Source of the DNA: an uncultured Clostridia bacterium
GTDB taxonomy: Bacteria; Bacillota; Clostridia; Christensenellales; CAG-917
Direction of reading: 5' to 3'
Assembly: GCA_934277645.1 (NCBI GenBank)
Contig: CAKQUX010000001.1
Span: forward strand, 434,001 to 498,000
DNA: 64,000 nt
Position 1 is the stretch's first letter, and every line of letters begins with the position of its first letter. The position numbers and the translations under genes are program-made. The notes below the pieces were generated by a model. The model was not told the origin of the DNA, did not search any database, and worked only from the letters and a program-made list of their open reading frames with translations. Of the stretch, positions 19,820 to 29,133 are shown in pieces.

Positions 19820-21415
19820 TTATTTGTCGTTTTTAATTTTGAGCATATTTACAAACGACTTAAATGCCGTTTTGTCAAATGCTTTTATGCCGAATTTTAT
19901 CGCTTCCATAGTGCCTTTTGCCTTTGACGGCGTTGCGCCTTTTATGGAAGTTCCTTCGATTCCCAAAAGTTTTAAAACTCTTTCGTTTGCCGCCGCGCGC
20001 CTTTCAAAATCTTTGAAATTTCCGCTCATACTGCTCCAACCTTTTTCTGCCACGGCGAAAAATCTCGGGAACATTTTTTTGAAAGCGTCGTTTTCGGTTT
20101 CGACGTGTTCCGTCCAAAGCGGCGATTCTACACCGATTACGTTTTTAACGGCAGTCGTCGTCAGTCCGTCTAAGATAGGATTAAATTCATACAGAGCTTT
20201 AAGCGAATGCATTCCGTGCGGATAATCGAGATAAAACGGCGTACATTTAGAAACAATCAGTTTTCCGCCGCCGTCGCTATACGCAAGCGCACCCTTTCCG
20301 TCTTTTCCTGCAAGCCAATACTGACAAACCACTCCGCCGAGTTTGCCGCTCGATACGGCTTCGTTCCACACCACTGCCTGTCTGCCTTTCTTTTGAAGAT
20401 AAACGTTCACTGCATTCAGGAAGAAACTTTGCAATTCTTTGAACGTGCCGATATTATACGCCTGCATCATACGTTTGCAATCGGGACATTTTTTCCATTC
20501 GTCTTTCAACGCTTCGTCGCCGCCGATATGAATAAGTTTTGACGGAAAAACTTCGGTTATCTCGTCAAGCAAGCCGTAAACAAAATCGTATACACCGCTT
20601 TTTCCTGCGCAAAGTATATTGTCGCTTATTCCGAAATACTCTCTGACTTCTCTCTCGGTTTTAGTGCAAGATAATTCGGGATATGCCGCCAAAATCGCAC
20701 CCGTATGCCCCGGTATATCGATTTCGGGGATAATCTCTATTCCCCTTTCGCTTGCATATTTTACAAGTTCTTTAAGTTCGGATTTAGTGTAAAAGCCTTC
20801 AATCGGCTTGCCGTCTTTTCTCGTACCGCTTCTCTTGCTCGCTACGCTAATAAGTTTTGGAAACTTCTCCGAGCCGAATCTGAAACCTTGGTCATCGCTT
20901 AAGTGCAGATGCAAAACGCTGAATTTATAAAGCGATAATGCGTCTACGACTTTATACAAAAAACTCAAAGGGAAAAAGTGCCTTGCAACGTCCATCATAA
21001 AACCGCGATGCTTAAATCGCGGCTTATCGACGATTTTGCAACACGGAATTTTAGACACCGACCCGTCAAAGTTTAAAAGCGCGAGTTGTTTAAGCGTTAT
21101 CATAGCATAAAACGCGCCCGCTTTTGTGCCGCGCACCGTCACGTCGCGCCCGACTGTCAATTCATAAGCGTAAGCATCCGAATCGAAGTCGTTTTCGCCT
21201 AAGTCCGTTTTGTTCGCAAACTTATCGAAATCGTCGTCTATAACGATTTTTATTCTTCCGCCGCCGTCGCCCTTAAAATCCAAATCAAACAAATATTTAA
21301 ATTCGCTTGCATTTTCGCCGAATTCCGTTTTTAATCCGAAAACAAACTCGCCGTCCGACTTTTCAAGCGTCGTAGGCTTAGGGATTATCGCAAGTCTTTC
21401 GTCGTTTATTGTCAT
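19820..21415 (-). CDS. Family 20 glycoside hydrolase (beta-N-acetylhexosaminidase)
   Basis: The protein has 531 residues and resembles GH20 over its length. An N-terminal mixed domain (about 1-115) resembles the family's GH20b domain. The TIM barrel follows, with HRGFMMDVARH, HLSDDQG, PEIDIPGH and the catalytic Asp-Glu pair in HIGGDE (about residue 300), used in substrate-assisted hydrolysis of terminal GlcNAc or GalNAc. There is no signal peptide, so it probably acts in the cytoplasm on imported oligosaccharides. The ribosome site is GGGAGTG before ATG. The promoter at 21432-21460 drives this gene and then the PIG-L deacetylase, which suggests chitin-, peptidoglycan- or host-glycan-derived GlcNAc use. 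Confidence 0.93.
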   Translation of the reverse strand: MTINDERLAIIPKPTTLEKSDGEFVFGLKTEFGENASEFKYLFDLDFKGDGGGRIKIVIDDDFDKFANKTDLGENDFDSDAYAYELTVGRDVTVRGTKAGAFYAMITLKQLALLNFDGSVSKIPCCKIVDKPRFKHRGFMMDVARHFFPLSFLYKVVDALSLYKFSVLHLHLSDDQGFRFGSEKFPKLISVASKRSGTRKDGKPIEGFYTKSELKELVKYASERGIEIIPEIDIPGHTGAILAAYPELSCTKTEREVREYFGISDNILCAGKSGVYDFVYGLLDEITEVFPSKLIHIGGDEALKDEWKKCPDCKRMMQAYNIGTFKELQSFFLNAVNVYLQKKGRQAVVWNEAVSSGKLGGVVCQYWLAGKDGKGALAYSDGGGKLIVSKCTPFYLDYPHGMHSLKALYEFNPILDGLTTTAVKNVIGVESPLWTEHVETENDAFKKMFPRFFAVAEKGWSSMSGNFKDFERRAAANERVLKLLGIEGTSIKGATPSKAKGTMEAIKFGIKAFDKTAFKSFVNMLKIKNDK

Positions 21416-21431
21416 CTTTCACTCCCAGTTC

Positions 21432-21460
21432 ATTCTATACGCCTTATTCGTTTATGTCAA
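21432..21460 (-). promoter_or_regulatory. Promoter of the GH20/PIG-L operon
   Basis: On minus, TTGACA (21460-21455), a 17-base spacer and TAGAAT (21437-21432). This is a near-consensus vegetative promoter, about 15 bases upstream of the GH20 start codon. Confidence 0.75.
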
Positions 21461-21508
21461 TATCGAAAATACACAGGTTAGATAAACAAATTACGACAAT
21501 CGGTAGAT

Positions 21509-21537
21509 TTGACAACTTGCCTTAGCGGTGTTATTAT
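21509..21537 (+). promoter_or_regulatory. Promoter placed for a leaderless transcript
   Basis: TTGACA (21509-21514), a 17-base spacer and TATTAT (21532-21537). A start seven or eight bases past the -10 box would fall on the A of the ATG at 21545, so the message may have no leader. It diverges from the GH20 promoter about 50 bp away. Confidence 0.65.
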
Positions 21538-21544
21538 CATAGCT

Positions 21545-22030
21545 ATGAAAGGCGGTTGTGTTTTAGGATTTGTAGCGAGCAAAGTATTTTCCGTTATATG
21601 GAGTGTACTCGAACTCGTCATATCCGTCATCGCAAAAGTCGTGGTTTATTTCGGGCTTTATTTGCCTATAATGAGCTTGATTTTCGGCGGTGCGCTTTAT
21701 CTTGCCTACGGTTTCAACCCTTTCGGCGGCGGCATAGACGGAAACCTTTACGTTTTCGGATTGTGTCTAAGCATTTTAGGCGCGGTTATAATCACAATAC
21801 GCAACGTTATTATCAAACCGATTCAAAAGTATTTCATAGACGGAAAAGTCGTCGAATATACAGGTAAACGCCATAAAGGAGCGCCCGAACCGCCTAAAAT
21901 CTATAAAAGCAGAGTAAATCCCGGCATAACGGTATACGAATACGAAAACAGATACGACCTTTACGAAGAGATTGACGGCGTACTCGAAAAGGTATCGACC
22001 GAATTTAAGGAAGACGGAAAACGACGTTGA
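21545..22030 (+). CDS. Small membrane protein of unknown function
   Basis: The protein has 161 residues from ATG at 21545. It has a hydrophobic N-terminal half with about three membrane segments (roughly residues 7-35, 38-58 and 66-90), then a charged, Tyr/Lys-rich cytoplasmic tail containing PKIYKSR. I recognise no family. No ribosome site precedes the ATG, and the promoter directly upstream fits a leaderless message; an in-frame TTG at 21509 overlaps that promoter and is unlikely. The stop codon overlaps the start of the next gene (TTGA), so the two are probably translationally coupled and act in the same membrane process. Confidence 0.65.
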   Translation: MKGGCVLGFVASKVFSVIWSVLELVISVIAKVVVYFGLYLPIMSLIFGGALYLAYGFNPFGGGIDGNLYVFGLCLSILGAVIITIRNVIIKPIQKYFIDGKVVEYTGKRHKGAPEPPKIYKSRVNPGITVYEYENRYDLYEEIDGVLEKVSTEFKEDGKRR

Positions 22031-23010
22031 AAAGCAAATCGGAAACAATCGAAAAAGAGGTTTTAGTTAAACCCGATCCGCAAAACGCAGATATAAAAAA
22101 AGAAAAGTCGAACGACTTTTGCGGATACAAAATAAACGAGTTTTTAGATGCGCCTAAGCGTATTTGGGAACTCGATTTTTTGCGCGGCGTTTGCATAATA
22201 CTGATGATTTTCGACCATCTTTTCTTTTTCGGTTGCGAAATTTTCGGATATGCCCTTACCGAATCGGCGGCAGGACAAGCGTTTGTCGATTTTTGTTATT
22301 TTTACCTATACGACAGCCCGAGAAAATATATTCACCTTATAGTTTTATTTTTCTTTTTCGCACTTTGCGGCATCTCTTGCTCGCTGTCGCGCTCCAACTT
22401 CAAACGCGGCGTATTGCTCGCTTTGATAGCAACGGCTTATTCGCTTATTTCGTTCGGAGTATCGAAATTCGCAGGAGCAGAAGCGCTTGTAAACTACGGC
22501 GTTTTGAATTTCCTTGCAACTTGCATAATCGTTTATGCCGTCATAGAATTTGCATTTAAAAAAATCAAATTCGGCAGTTTGATAAACGTAAGCGTTTGCG
22601 CATCGATTGCATTTATAACTCTTGCGCTCTTTTACTATTACGTTCCGTCCGAAAATCTGCCGATTGAACTTAGCTGGCTGTTCCCTACCAGATATTTTGA
22701 CGGACTGCACTTTATCGACTTTAAATGTCATTCGCAATTCTCGCAGTTTGAAATTTCGCCTGCCGACTTCTTCCCGTTTGTTCCGTATGCGTCATTTTTC
22801 TTCACGGGAGTCGTTATCGGCAAAACCGTTTACAAAAACAAAAAATCGCTTTTGCCGAAACTTGACGGCGGTTGGAATACGGCGGTCAATTTTATCGGCA
22901 GACACACGCTTGTCGTTTACGTCCTTCATATAATCGCAATCGTGATTTTGCTCGATTTGGTTTGCCTTATTTCTACGGGCAATTCGTTTCTTTTCTCCTT
23001 AATCGGCTAA
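22027..23010 (+). CDS. HGSNAT-like (DUF1624) membrane acetyltransferase
   Basis: The protein has 327 residues. After a charged cytoplasmic N-terminus of about 45 residues comes the hallmark RIWELDFLRG, then a hydrophobic helix ending FDH. This is the signature of the heparan-alpha-glucosaminide N-acetyltransferase catalytic (DUF1624) family. At least seven further hydrophobic segments follow, including one near the end with HTLVVYVLHI. Characterised family members move acetyl groups across a membrane onto glucosamine ends; the bacterial substrates are mostly unknown. It starts at TTG (22027), overlapping the preceding stop, with GGAAGACGG upstream. Beside GH20 and a PIG-L deacetylase it suggests amino-sugar re-acetylation, but that is inference. 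Confidence 0.7.
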   Translation: MKSKSETIEKEVLVKPDPQNADIKKEKSNDFCGYKINEFLDAPKRIWELDFLRGVCIILMIFDHLFFFGCEIFGYALTESAAGQAFVDFCYFYLYDSPRKYIHLIVLFFFFALCGISCSLSRSNFKRGVLLALIATAYSLISFGVSKFAGAEALVNYGVLNFLATCIIVYAVIEFAFKKIKFGSLINVSVCASIAFITLALFYYYVPSENLPIELSWLFPTRYFDGLHFIDFKCHSQFSQFEISPADFFPFVPYASFFFTGVVIGKTVYKNKKSLLPKLDGGWNTAVNFIGRHTLVVYVLHIIAIVILLDLVCLISTGNSFLFSLIG

Positions 23011-23273
23011 ACAAAATATTTAGCTACACTAAAACTTATATTCCTTTAACATATTCCTTTAACGGTCGGCGCTAAATCAATAAATACAAGCTAAGCCTAT
23101 AACACACAAAAATACTTTGGCAAAGCAGACGCCTTTGACAGCAACAATCTCTCTTTTCGATTAAAGGATTTATAGAATCGAATTAAACCGATAATTTTGT
23201 CATTTATTTTACTATTTAATCTTTCATTATTTACATAACTCCGTTTTCGTGTTAAATTATAAGCGAGGTAATT

Positions 23274-24473
23274 ATGAAATACGTATTAGTTTTATGCGAC
23301 GGAATGGCTGATTTCAAAATCGACAAGCTCGGCGGAAAAACTCCGCTCGAAGCGGCATACAAGCCAAACGTCGATATGATGGCAAAAACCGCTCTCATCG
23401 GCAGAGTGGATACCGTGCCGAAAGGCATGAAACCGGGTTCGGACGTTGCAAACCTTTCCGCGCTCGGTTACGACGCAAAAGCGTGCTACACGGGCAGAAG
23501 TCCGCTCGAAGCGCTCTCGCTCGGCATAGATATGCAAAAAGGCGACGTTGCTCTTCGTTGTAACGTGGTTACTTTGTCTGACGACGAGCCTTACGAAGCA
23601 AAAACCATGATAGATTATTCGAGCGGCGAAATCTCGACTGCCGAAGCCGCAGAACTTATAAAGGCCGTCGAAGAAAAACTCGGTAACGACCTTTTGAAAT
23701 TCTACGCAGGCGTAAGCTACCGCCATTGCCTTATCTGCAAAAACGGTCTTACAAACTCAGAGCTTACCCCACCGCACGATATTACGAATAAACCGATAAA
23801 AGACTACCTTCCGAAAGGCGACAACGCCGAACTTTATCTCGACCTTATGAAAAAGTCGGAAGATATACTTAAAAACCACCCTGCCAATCTCAAAAGAATC
23901 GCCGAGGGCAAAAATCCGGCAACGAGCATCTGGCTTTGGGGGCAAGGCACTCGCCCTAAACTTGAAAATTTCAAGCAGCGTTACGGAATCGACGGCGCAA
24001 TGATTTCGGCTGTCGACCTTTTAAAAGGTATCGCAATCGGCGGCGGAATGAAGAGTATCGACGTCGAAGGAGCGACAGGCACCATAGACACCAATTTCGA
24101 CGGAAAAGCGGCGGCGGCAATCAAAACGCTTAAAGAAGGAAGCGACTTTTGTTTCATTCATCTCGAAGCTCCCGACGAATGCGGCCACCAAGGCGACGTG
24201 GACGGCAAGAAACGTTCTATCGAGCTGATTGACGAAAAAATCATAGGAACGGTTTTAAAGGCGTTTAAGGGTTCGGATTTGGCTATGCTCGTTATGCCCG
24301 ACCACTTCACCCCGATTTCGACAAGAACGCACGACGGCACGCCTGTTCCGTTTTTGATGTACTCGTCGAAAGAAAAACTCGGCAGTCACGAAACGTTCAA
24401 CGAAGACGAAGGCTTAAAAGGCGAACTTTTCGCTCCGCAAGACCTTATTAAAAAGTTTTTTGCCCTAAACTGA
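23274..24473 (+). CDS. apgM: Cofactor-independent phosphoglycerate mutase, archaeal (ApgM) type
   Basis: The protein has 399 residues and belongs to the alkaline-phosphatase superfamily. The N-terminus VLVLCDGMAD holds the metal-binding Asp. KPGSDVANLSALGY carries the nucleophilic Ser. The C-terminal metal ligands lie in APDECGHQGD and VMPDHFTP. It converts 3- to 2-phosphoglycerate in glycolysis. Some bacterial members have been annotated as a form of homoserine kinase, but the sequence alone does not separate the two and no threonine genes are adjacent. The ribosome site GAGGTAATT precedes ATG. It is a stand-alone gene; 23011-23273 upstream shows no gene, only a weak TTTACA-17-TAAATT promoter-like pair ending very close to the ribosome site. 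Confidence 0.9.
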   Translation: MKYVLVLCDGMADFKIDKLGGKTPLEAAYKPNVDMMAKTALIGRVDTVPKGMKPGSDVANLSALGYDAKACYTGRSPLEALSLGIDMQKGDVALRCNVVTLSDDEPYEAKTMIDYSSGEISTAEAAELIKAVEEKLGNDLLKFYAGVSYRHCLICKNGLTNSELTPPHDITNKPIKDYLPKGDNAELYLDLMKKSEDILKNHPANLKRIAEGKNPATSIWLWGQGTRPKLENFKQRYGIDGAMISAVDLLKGIAIGGGMKSIDVEGATGTIDTNFDGKAAAAIKTLKEGSDFCFIHLEAPDECGHQGDVDGKKRSIELIDEKIIGTVLKAFKGSDLAMLVMPDHFTPISTRTHDGTPVPFLMYSSKEKLGSHETFNEDEGLKGELFAPQDLIKKFFALN

Positions 24474-24582
24474 CATCATAACGCTTTACGCCGACCAAAA
24501 CGGCGCGACAATTTACGGTAAACATACTTTTCCGTAATAAAAACTATCGCTTTAATAGCAAATCAATTAGCAGGAGGCCACT

Positions 24583-25035
24583 ATGAAAAACGACAGAGTT
24601 ATTTACGAACTTAGCACGAAATACAACGGCGGTGATATTGCCGCAGGCATCGACCTTTTGAAATGCTTTGCCTACGACGCTTTTATATGCGACTATCGAA
24701 ACGGCTTTAATTACGAAGCTCTTTCATATAAAAGTTTAGGGCTTAAAAAGGGCGCAACGCTCTTCGGCGACCTTGTAAAATCGTTTAAAGTTTTAGACGC
24801 CGCCGATAAAAAGGCATACGAAGCCGAAATAAAAGGCATTGACAAACATATCAAACATAGCGAAAAAACAAACGACTCTAATCTCAAAAAATTGCATAAA
24901 GACGGCAGAATTCCGATGGATAACGCAGTCGTAGCAAAACAGTCGGAAACCGAAAACGCTATTCTTGCAAAATACGGTTTCAATTTCGCTTCGATGAACA
25001 GTACCCAACTTAACACCACCGAAGAGGTTTATTGA
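24583..25035 (+). CDS. Conserved-looking soluble protein of unknown function
   Basis: The protein has 150 residues and starts behind an excellent AGGAGG site, so it is very likely translated. It is predicted mostly helical, with a Lys-rich middle (about residues 75-110) that may be a coiled coil. It has no Cys pairs, membrane segments or signal peptide, and I do not recognise the family. It lies 109 bases after apgM, with no clear terminator between, so the two may be co-transcribed. Confidence 0.7.
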   Translation: MKNDRVIYELSTKYNGGDIAAGIDLLKCFAYDAFICDYRNGFNYEALSYKSLGLKKGATLFGDLVKSFKVLDAADKKAYEAEIKGIDKHIKHSEKTNDSNLKKLHKDGRIPMDNAVVAKQSETENAILAKYGFNFASMNSTQLNTTEEVY

Positions 25036-25314
25036 TATAAGCGTTACTAATGCAACGTCTAAAAGCGTTTTTATGCAACATTGTTTGACGGTAAAACAGC
25101 AAATTCGATAGGCACATATAGGTACATTAAGTTTAAACTTATAAATGCCTTAAACGCAGAACAAACAAGTATATACAAATCATTTAGTCATCGAATCAAA
25201 TAAACCGACACAAAACGTTAAACTTTCAAACGAAACGAAACGAAGTGTTAAATTAACAAAAAAAATCGATATGAAGTGTTAAATCTTTTAAGCAGAAAAC
25301 GGATACAAAACAAA

Positions 25315-25339
25315 AGCAACGCTAAGCGTTGCTTTTTTT
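25315..25339 (+). terminator. Intrinsic terminator between convergent genes
   Basis: A perfect 7-bp stem, GCAACGC/GCGTTGC, with a TAA loop is followed by eight T. The other strand also gives a T-rich tail, so it may serve both the plus genes and the minus permease gene. The rest of 25036-25555 is AT-rich with no gene; the words GAAGTGTTAAAT and GTTAAA recur around 25220-25285. Confidence 0.85.
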
Positions 25340-25555
25340 TGTTTTCAAAACATTAAATACTTTACGATTACATTTTCTCTTAGACTTAGATGCTTAAAAA
25401 TTTTGCTATTGCCTTTACAATTAAATTTCGAGTTATTCGATTTGCCGTCAAACAAAATCCAAGCGAATAGCCACCTATCCGAGTTTTTAATGTAAAATCT
25501 TTTTATCAAACCTTTTCCGAAAGTTTACGATAAAGTCTTACTATTGCCTTTTTGC

Positions 25556-26917
25556 TTATAACACGAACAACGAAGAAAGATACAATCCGCCGAGAGTTGC
25601 AAACAATACGGGGATTGCCGTTATGACGCCGTATTTCGCAAAAGTCAAAAAACCGAATTTTACGCCGTTCTTTTCGGTTATATCGACACACATTATGCCT
25701 GCCAATGCACCTATCGGCGTCAAATACGCGCCTATGTTAGAGCCGGCTATTGCCGCATAAACGCCCATAAGCCCCATCTTGCCGCTTGCCGCCATAGACG
25801 AATATAAAACGCTCATCGGAATATTGTTCACAAGGTTTGCTACCAATGCACCGCTAAGTCCGAAGCTTAAAATGTTAAGGTCGCTACCGCCCAACGAAAG
25901 CAAAACGGCGAGTTTTTCGGTGACGCCGCCCGCTTCGAGCGACAGAATTATCACGAACATAGATAAAACGAAAGGCGCAAGCGACCAAGGTATACGCTTT
26001 ATCGCCGACCATAAAACTACGGGTTTTTGTCTTTGCGCGGCAAAACAAATAAGCGAACAAATATTAAGCGAAACGGCAAAGCACAACGTCAAAAACCACA
26101 TTTCTACTCCGATAAAATCGGAAATTGCCAAAAGTAAAATGCACGCCGCTATATGTATAAGGGCGATGACAAGCATAGGTTTGTTTTCGATTTCAATCGT
26201 TTCTGCCGATTTATCAATCGGCTCGGAAAGTTTCTTTCTGAAAAGCAAAAACAAAATCAAAAACGCAACTGCGCCTGCAATCAAAGTCGGAATTGCCATT
26301 GCCGCAACGTAATTCAAAAAGCTTATTCCGTAACTCGACGCGAGATAAATATTCGTAGGGTTGCCTATTATCAAAAACATAGAAAGCGTGTTTGCTGCAA
26401 CGAATTCGGCTACGACGTACGGAATCGGGTCGATTTTCGCATTTATGCAAAAGCAACATATAAACGGCGTGAACGTCAATATGACTATATCGTTTGACGT
26501 AAACACTGTCAAAATCGAAACAATCAGATATAAAAGAACAAAAAGTTTCTTTTGACTGTCCCCTGCTTTTTGCAGAGTTTTTAAAGCGAGATACTTGAAA
26601 AAGCCCAATTCGTCAAGCACTATCGAGAGCGACGTCATCGAGAAAAATAAAATTAAAATCTTTATCGGGTTGACCTTGGACGACGCGCCGCCCGTAAAGC
26701 CCGACCACATATCCGCCGTTAGCGAATTCCATAAATCGCCTATTCCGATAAAGCCGCACGATAACATAACAATCGCGCCGACAAAAGGAGCAATCCAAAA
26801 AATATCGATTTTTATTCTTTTCCCGCTTTTAACGTTAAAAGCGACGCTCGGCTTTAAAAGCGCAAGCGTCACCGTCGCTATACAAGTTAAAACTGAAATT
26901 ACGATTATCGCAACCAT
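25556..26917 (-). CDS. ArsB/NhaD-type ion permease (SLC13-like)
   Basis: The protein has 453 residues and about eleven hydrophobic segments. Recognisable ion-transporter-superfamily motifs are FTSNDIVILTFTPF, GNPTNIYLA, LVNNIPMSVLY and GSNIGAYLTPIGALAG, the last forming the paired substrate-site hairpin. The family includes arsenite exporters, Na+/H+ antiporters (NhaD) and citrate- or dicarboxylate-type carriers. No ArsR or ArsC lies nearby, so arsenite is not favoured. The ATG has no clear ribosome site and lies 31 bases downstream of the dehydratase gene on the same strand, suggesting read-through transcription. Substrate undetermined. Confidence 0.85.
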   Translation of the reverse strand: MVAIIVISVLTCIATVTLALLKPSVAFNVKSGKRIKIDIFWIAPFVGAIVMLSCGFIGIGDLWNSLTADMWSGFTGGASSKVNPIKILILFFSMTSLSIVLDELGFFKYLALKTLQKAGDSQKKLFVLLYLIVSILTVFTSNDIVILTFTPFICCFCINAKIDPIPYVVAEFVAANTLSMFLIIGNPTNIYLASSYGISFLNYVAAMAIPTLIAGAVAFLILFLLFRKKLSEPIDKSAETIEIENKPMLVIALIHIAACILLLAISDFIGVEMWFLTLCFAVSLNICSLICFAAQRQKPVVLWSAIKRIPWSLAPFVLSMFVIILSLEAGGVTEKLAVLLSLGGSDLNILSFGLSGALVANLVNNIPMSVLYSSMAASGKMGLMGVYAAIAGSNIGAYLTPIGALAGIMCVDITEKNGVKFGFLTFAKYGVITAIPVLFATLGGLYLSSLFVL

Positions 26918-26948
26918 TTTGAAATCATTAGTGTGACTATATCTGTTA

Positions 26949-28820
26949 TTAGTCGATTCTCGGCTCTTGTTTGTAAGTCGGAATCATAATGTGAAGTTGT
27001 TCTTTAACCTCAGGCGCTTTGTTCTCTTTCGCTAGTCCGATAAGAGTCGCCAAATCTTTTTCAAACGCCTTTTCGTCAACGTCGATTTGCTTGCAAATGA
27101 AAATCTTCTTGTTAGAAGTCTTTCTCATACCCTCGCCCGAAATCAAAAGTTCTTCATAAAGTTTTTCACCCGGTCTAAGTCCCGTGAAAACTATATCGAT
27201 ATCCTTGTAAGGTTCCAAGCCCGAAAGTCTGATAAGGTTTTCCGCAAGGTCGAGAATTTTGACGGGTTGTCCCATATCGAGAACGAAAATCTCACCCGTT
27301 TCCGAGAACGTTCCCGTTTGAAGGACAAGAGAAACGGCTTCCGGAATCGTCATAAAGTATCTTATTATGCGTTTATCGGTAAGCGTAACCGGACCGCCTT
27401 CTGCGATTTGCTTTTTGAAAAGCGGAATTACTGAGCCGTTAGAACCTAAAACGTTTCCGAAACGAACGGCGCAGAAAATCGTATTCGGGAATCTCTGTGC
27501 GTGATATTTGACAATCATTTCGCAACAACGCTTTGACGCACCCATAACGTTAGTCGGGTTTACCGCCTTATCCGTCGAAATCAACAAGAATCTTTTTACC
27601 TTAAACTCAGCCGACAACTTGCAAAGATTGAGCGTGCCGACAACGTTGTTTTTGATTGCCTGTTCAGGGACGTGTTCCATAAGCGGAACGTGCTTGTGCG
27701 CCGCCGCGTGGAAAACAAGTTCGGGACGATATCTGTCGAAAAGAATACGGCATTTGTCGTAATCGGCAATCGAACAAATTTCGGCTTGCAAATCGAGCTT
27801 AGGATATTTCCTTTTAAGCTCTTGTTGAATGTCGTAGGCGTTGTTTTCATAAATTTCCATTATGATGAGTTGTTTAGGCTCAAACGACGCAATCTGACGG
27901 CAAAGTTCGCTGCCTATCGAACCACCGCCGCCCGTGACCAAAACGACTTTGCCCTGAATATGTTCCTTAACTTCCTTCGAGTCGAACGTCATCGGTTCGC
28001 GTCCGAGCAAATCTTCGATTTTGACGTCACGCGGTTGAGTTGTCATATCCGCGCTTTCGACAAGTTCCTGAACAGGCGGAATAATTTTCAAAACGCACTT
28101 TGTCGCTATACAATCGTTGATGATTGCCGCCTTTTTAACAGGGTCGCAAGTAGGAATTGCAAAAATAATTTTTCTTATATAATACTTTTTAACGACGCTC
28201 GCAATGTCTTTCGTCGTTCCCACGACAGGGATATCGACAATTTGCTTGCCTTGTTTTTCTTCGCTGTCATCGACAAAGCAAACAGGCTTAAAGATGGTCG
28301 GGTCGTTTGCAAAGCCTTTCGCTATGGCAGAGCCCGTCCAGCCTGCGCCGATAATGAGAGTATTGTTTTTCGCACTGCTCTTTACGTCAAGAACGTGCTT
28401 TAATTGGTGCTTTCTCAAATACAACTGCCATGACGACAATTTTTCTACCGAAAGTCCCAAATAAACGATAAGGAACAACGTCACGAAATAGAAAGTCAAC
28501 CACTTTGCGTATCCGAACGTCGCAAATCCGAGAGCCGCCGTAAAAACGAAATCAAGAATTAAAATCAAGAGCAAAACCAAAAACGGCTTTCCGCTTGCGT
28601 GTTCCCACAATATTTTATTCAGTTTGAATATGCACTGAAAAACAAAATAGAAGAAAATCGAATATATCGGCAATGCGACGTAATAACGCCAATCGATAGG
28701 AGCCGACATATTAAATTTGAAAAATACTAACAACAGTTCCGAACAAGCAAGTAAAATCAAAAAGTCCACAATGTTACTTTTTTCTTTTTTAGTGAACTTT
28801 AACATTCGATTTTTAATCAT
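26949..28820 (-). CDS. Membrane-bound nucleotide-sugar 4,6-dehydratase (PglF/FlaA1/CapD family)
   Basis: The protein has 623 residues. Four N-terminal membrane helices (about 1-130) are followed by a degenerate first Rossmann domain (IIGAGWTGSA, about 155) and the catalytic short-chain dehydrogenase domain (VTGGGGSIGSE, about 290). The active region reads STDKAVNPTNVMGASK: Thr-Asp-Lys with Met replacing the usual Tyr, typical of retaining UDP-GlcNAc 4,6-dehydratases such as PglF. The likely reaction is UDP-GlcNAc to UDP-4-keto-6-deoxy-GlcNAc, a step toward bacillosamine-like or deoxy amino sugars for surface polymers. The ribosome site is AGAGGA; the promoter is strong (28865-28893). No aminotransferase or acetyltransferase partner lies next to it. 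Confidence 0.92.
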   Translation of the reverse strand: MIKNRMLKFTKKEKSNIVDFLILLACSELLLVFFKFNMSAPIDWRYYVALPIYSIFFYFVFQCIFKLNKILWEHASGKPFLVLLLILILDFVFTAALGFATFGYAKWLTFYFVTLFLIVYLGLSVEKLSSWQLYLRKHQLKHVLDVKSSAKNNTLIIGAGWTGSAIAKGFANDPTIFKPVCFVDDSEEKQGKQIVDIPVVGTTKDIASVVKKYYIRKIIFAIPTCDPVKKAAIINDCIATKCVLKIIPPVQELVESADMTTQPRDVKIEDLLGREPMTFDSKEVKEHIQGKVVLVTGGGGSIGSELCRQIASFEPKQLIIMEIYENNAYDIQQELKRKYPKLDLQAEICSIADYDKCRILFDRYRPELVFHAAAHKHVPLMEHVPEQAIKNNVVGTLNLCKLSAEFKVKRFLLISTDKAVNPTNVMGASKRCCEMIVKYHAQRFPNTIFCAVRFGNVLGSNGSVIPLFKKQIAEGGPVTLTDKRIIRYFMTIPEAVSLVLQTGTFSETGEIFVLDMGQPVKILDLAENLIRLSGLEPYKDIDIVFTGLRPGEKLYEELLISGEGMRKTSNKKIFICKQIDVDEKAFEKDLATLIGLAKENKAPEVKEQLHIMIPTYKQEPRID

Positions 28821-28864
28821 ATTATCCTCTGTAACGCCATTTGTACGTCTATTCTTTGCGATTG

Positions 28865-28893
28865 ATTATAGCACCGCCGCAAGTAATAGTCAA
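28865..28893 (-). promoter_or_regulatory. Promoter of the dehydratase gene
   Basis: On minus, TTGACT (28893-28888), a 17-base spacer and TATAAT (28870-28865), giving a leader of about 40 bases before the start codon at 28820. Confidence 0.8.
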
Positions 28894-29029
28894 GCATAGT
28901 CAGGCCATTAGCCTTGCAGCAAGCGTCTATGAACTTAATCCGAGCTTAATTACGTTAAAAGTGTTTGACTTTGACTTATCGCTCCGATGGTTTTTGCCGC
29001 CCTACGCAAAACAGTTGGGGGAAACTTCT

Positions 29030-29065
29030 CATATAATGCGAATTGCTCATATAGTGCAAATTGCT
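29030..29065. repeat. Two tandem 18-bp copies (16 of 18 bases identical)
   Basis: The unit begins CATATA and ends AATTGCT; copies are at 29030-29047 and 29048-29065. They lie in the otherwise empty stretch between the dehydratase promoter and the small zinc-ribbon gene. This could be an operator or a chance duplication. Confidence 0.5.
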
Positions 29066-29133
29066 ATTCTAATACGTTTGCTCTAAAATTACGCTTGAAG
29101 GTTTTAACGACATACGTTTCGTATGCCGCCATA

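Noticed and set aside
25556..26917. Arsenite efflux pump call for the permease
   Set aside because: No ArsR, ArsC or ArsA gene nearby; the superfamily also includes NhaD and organic-acid carriers, so only the family is called.
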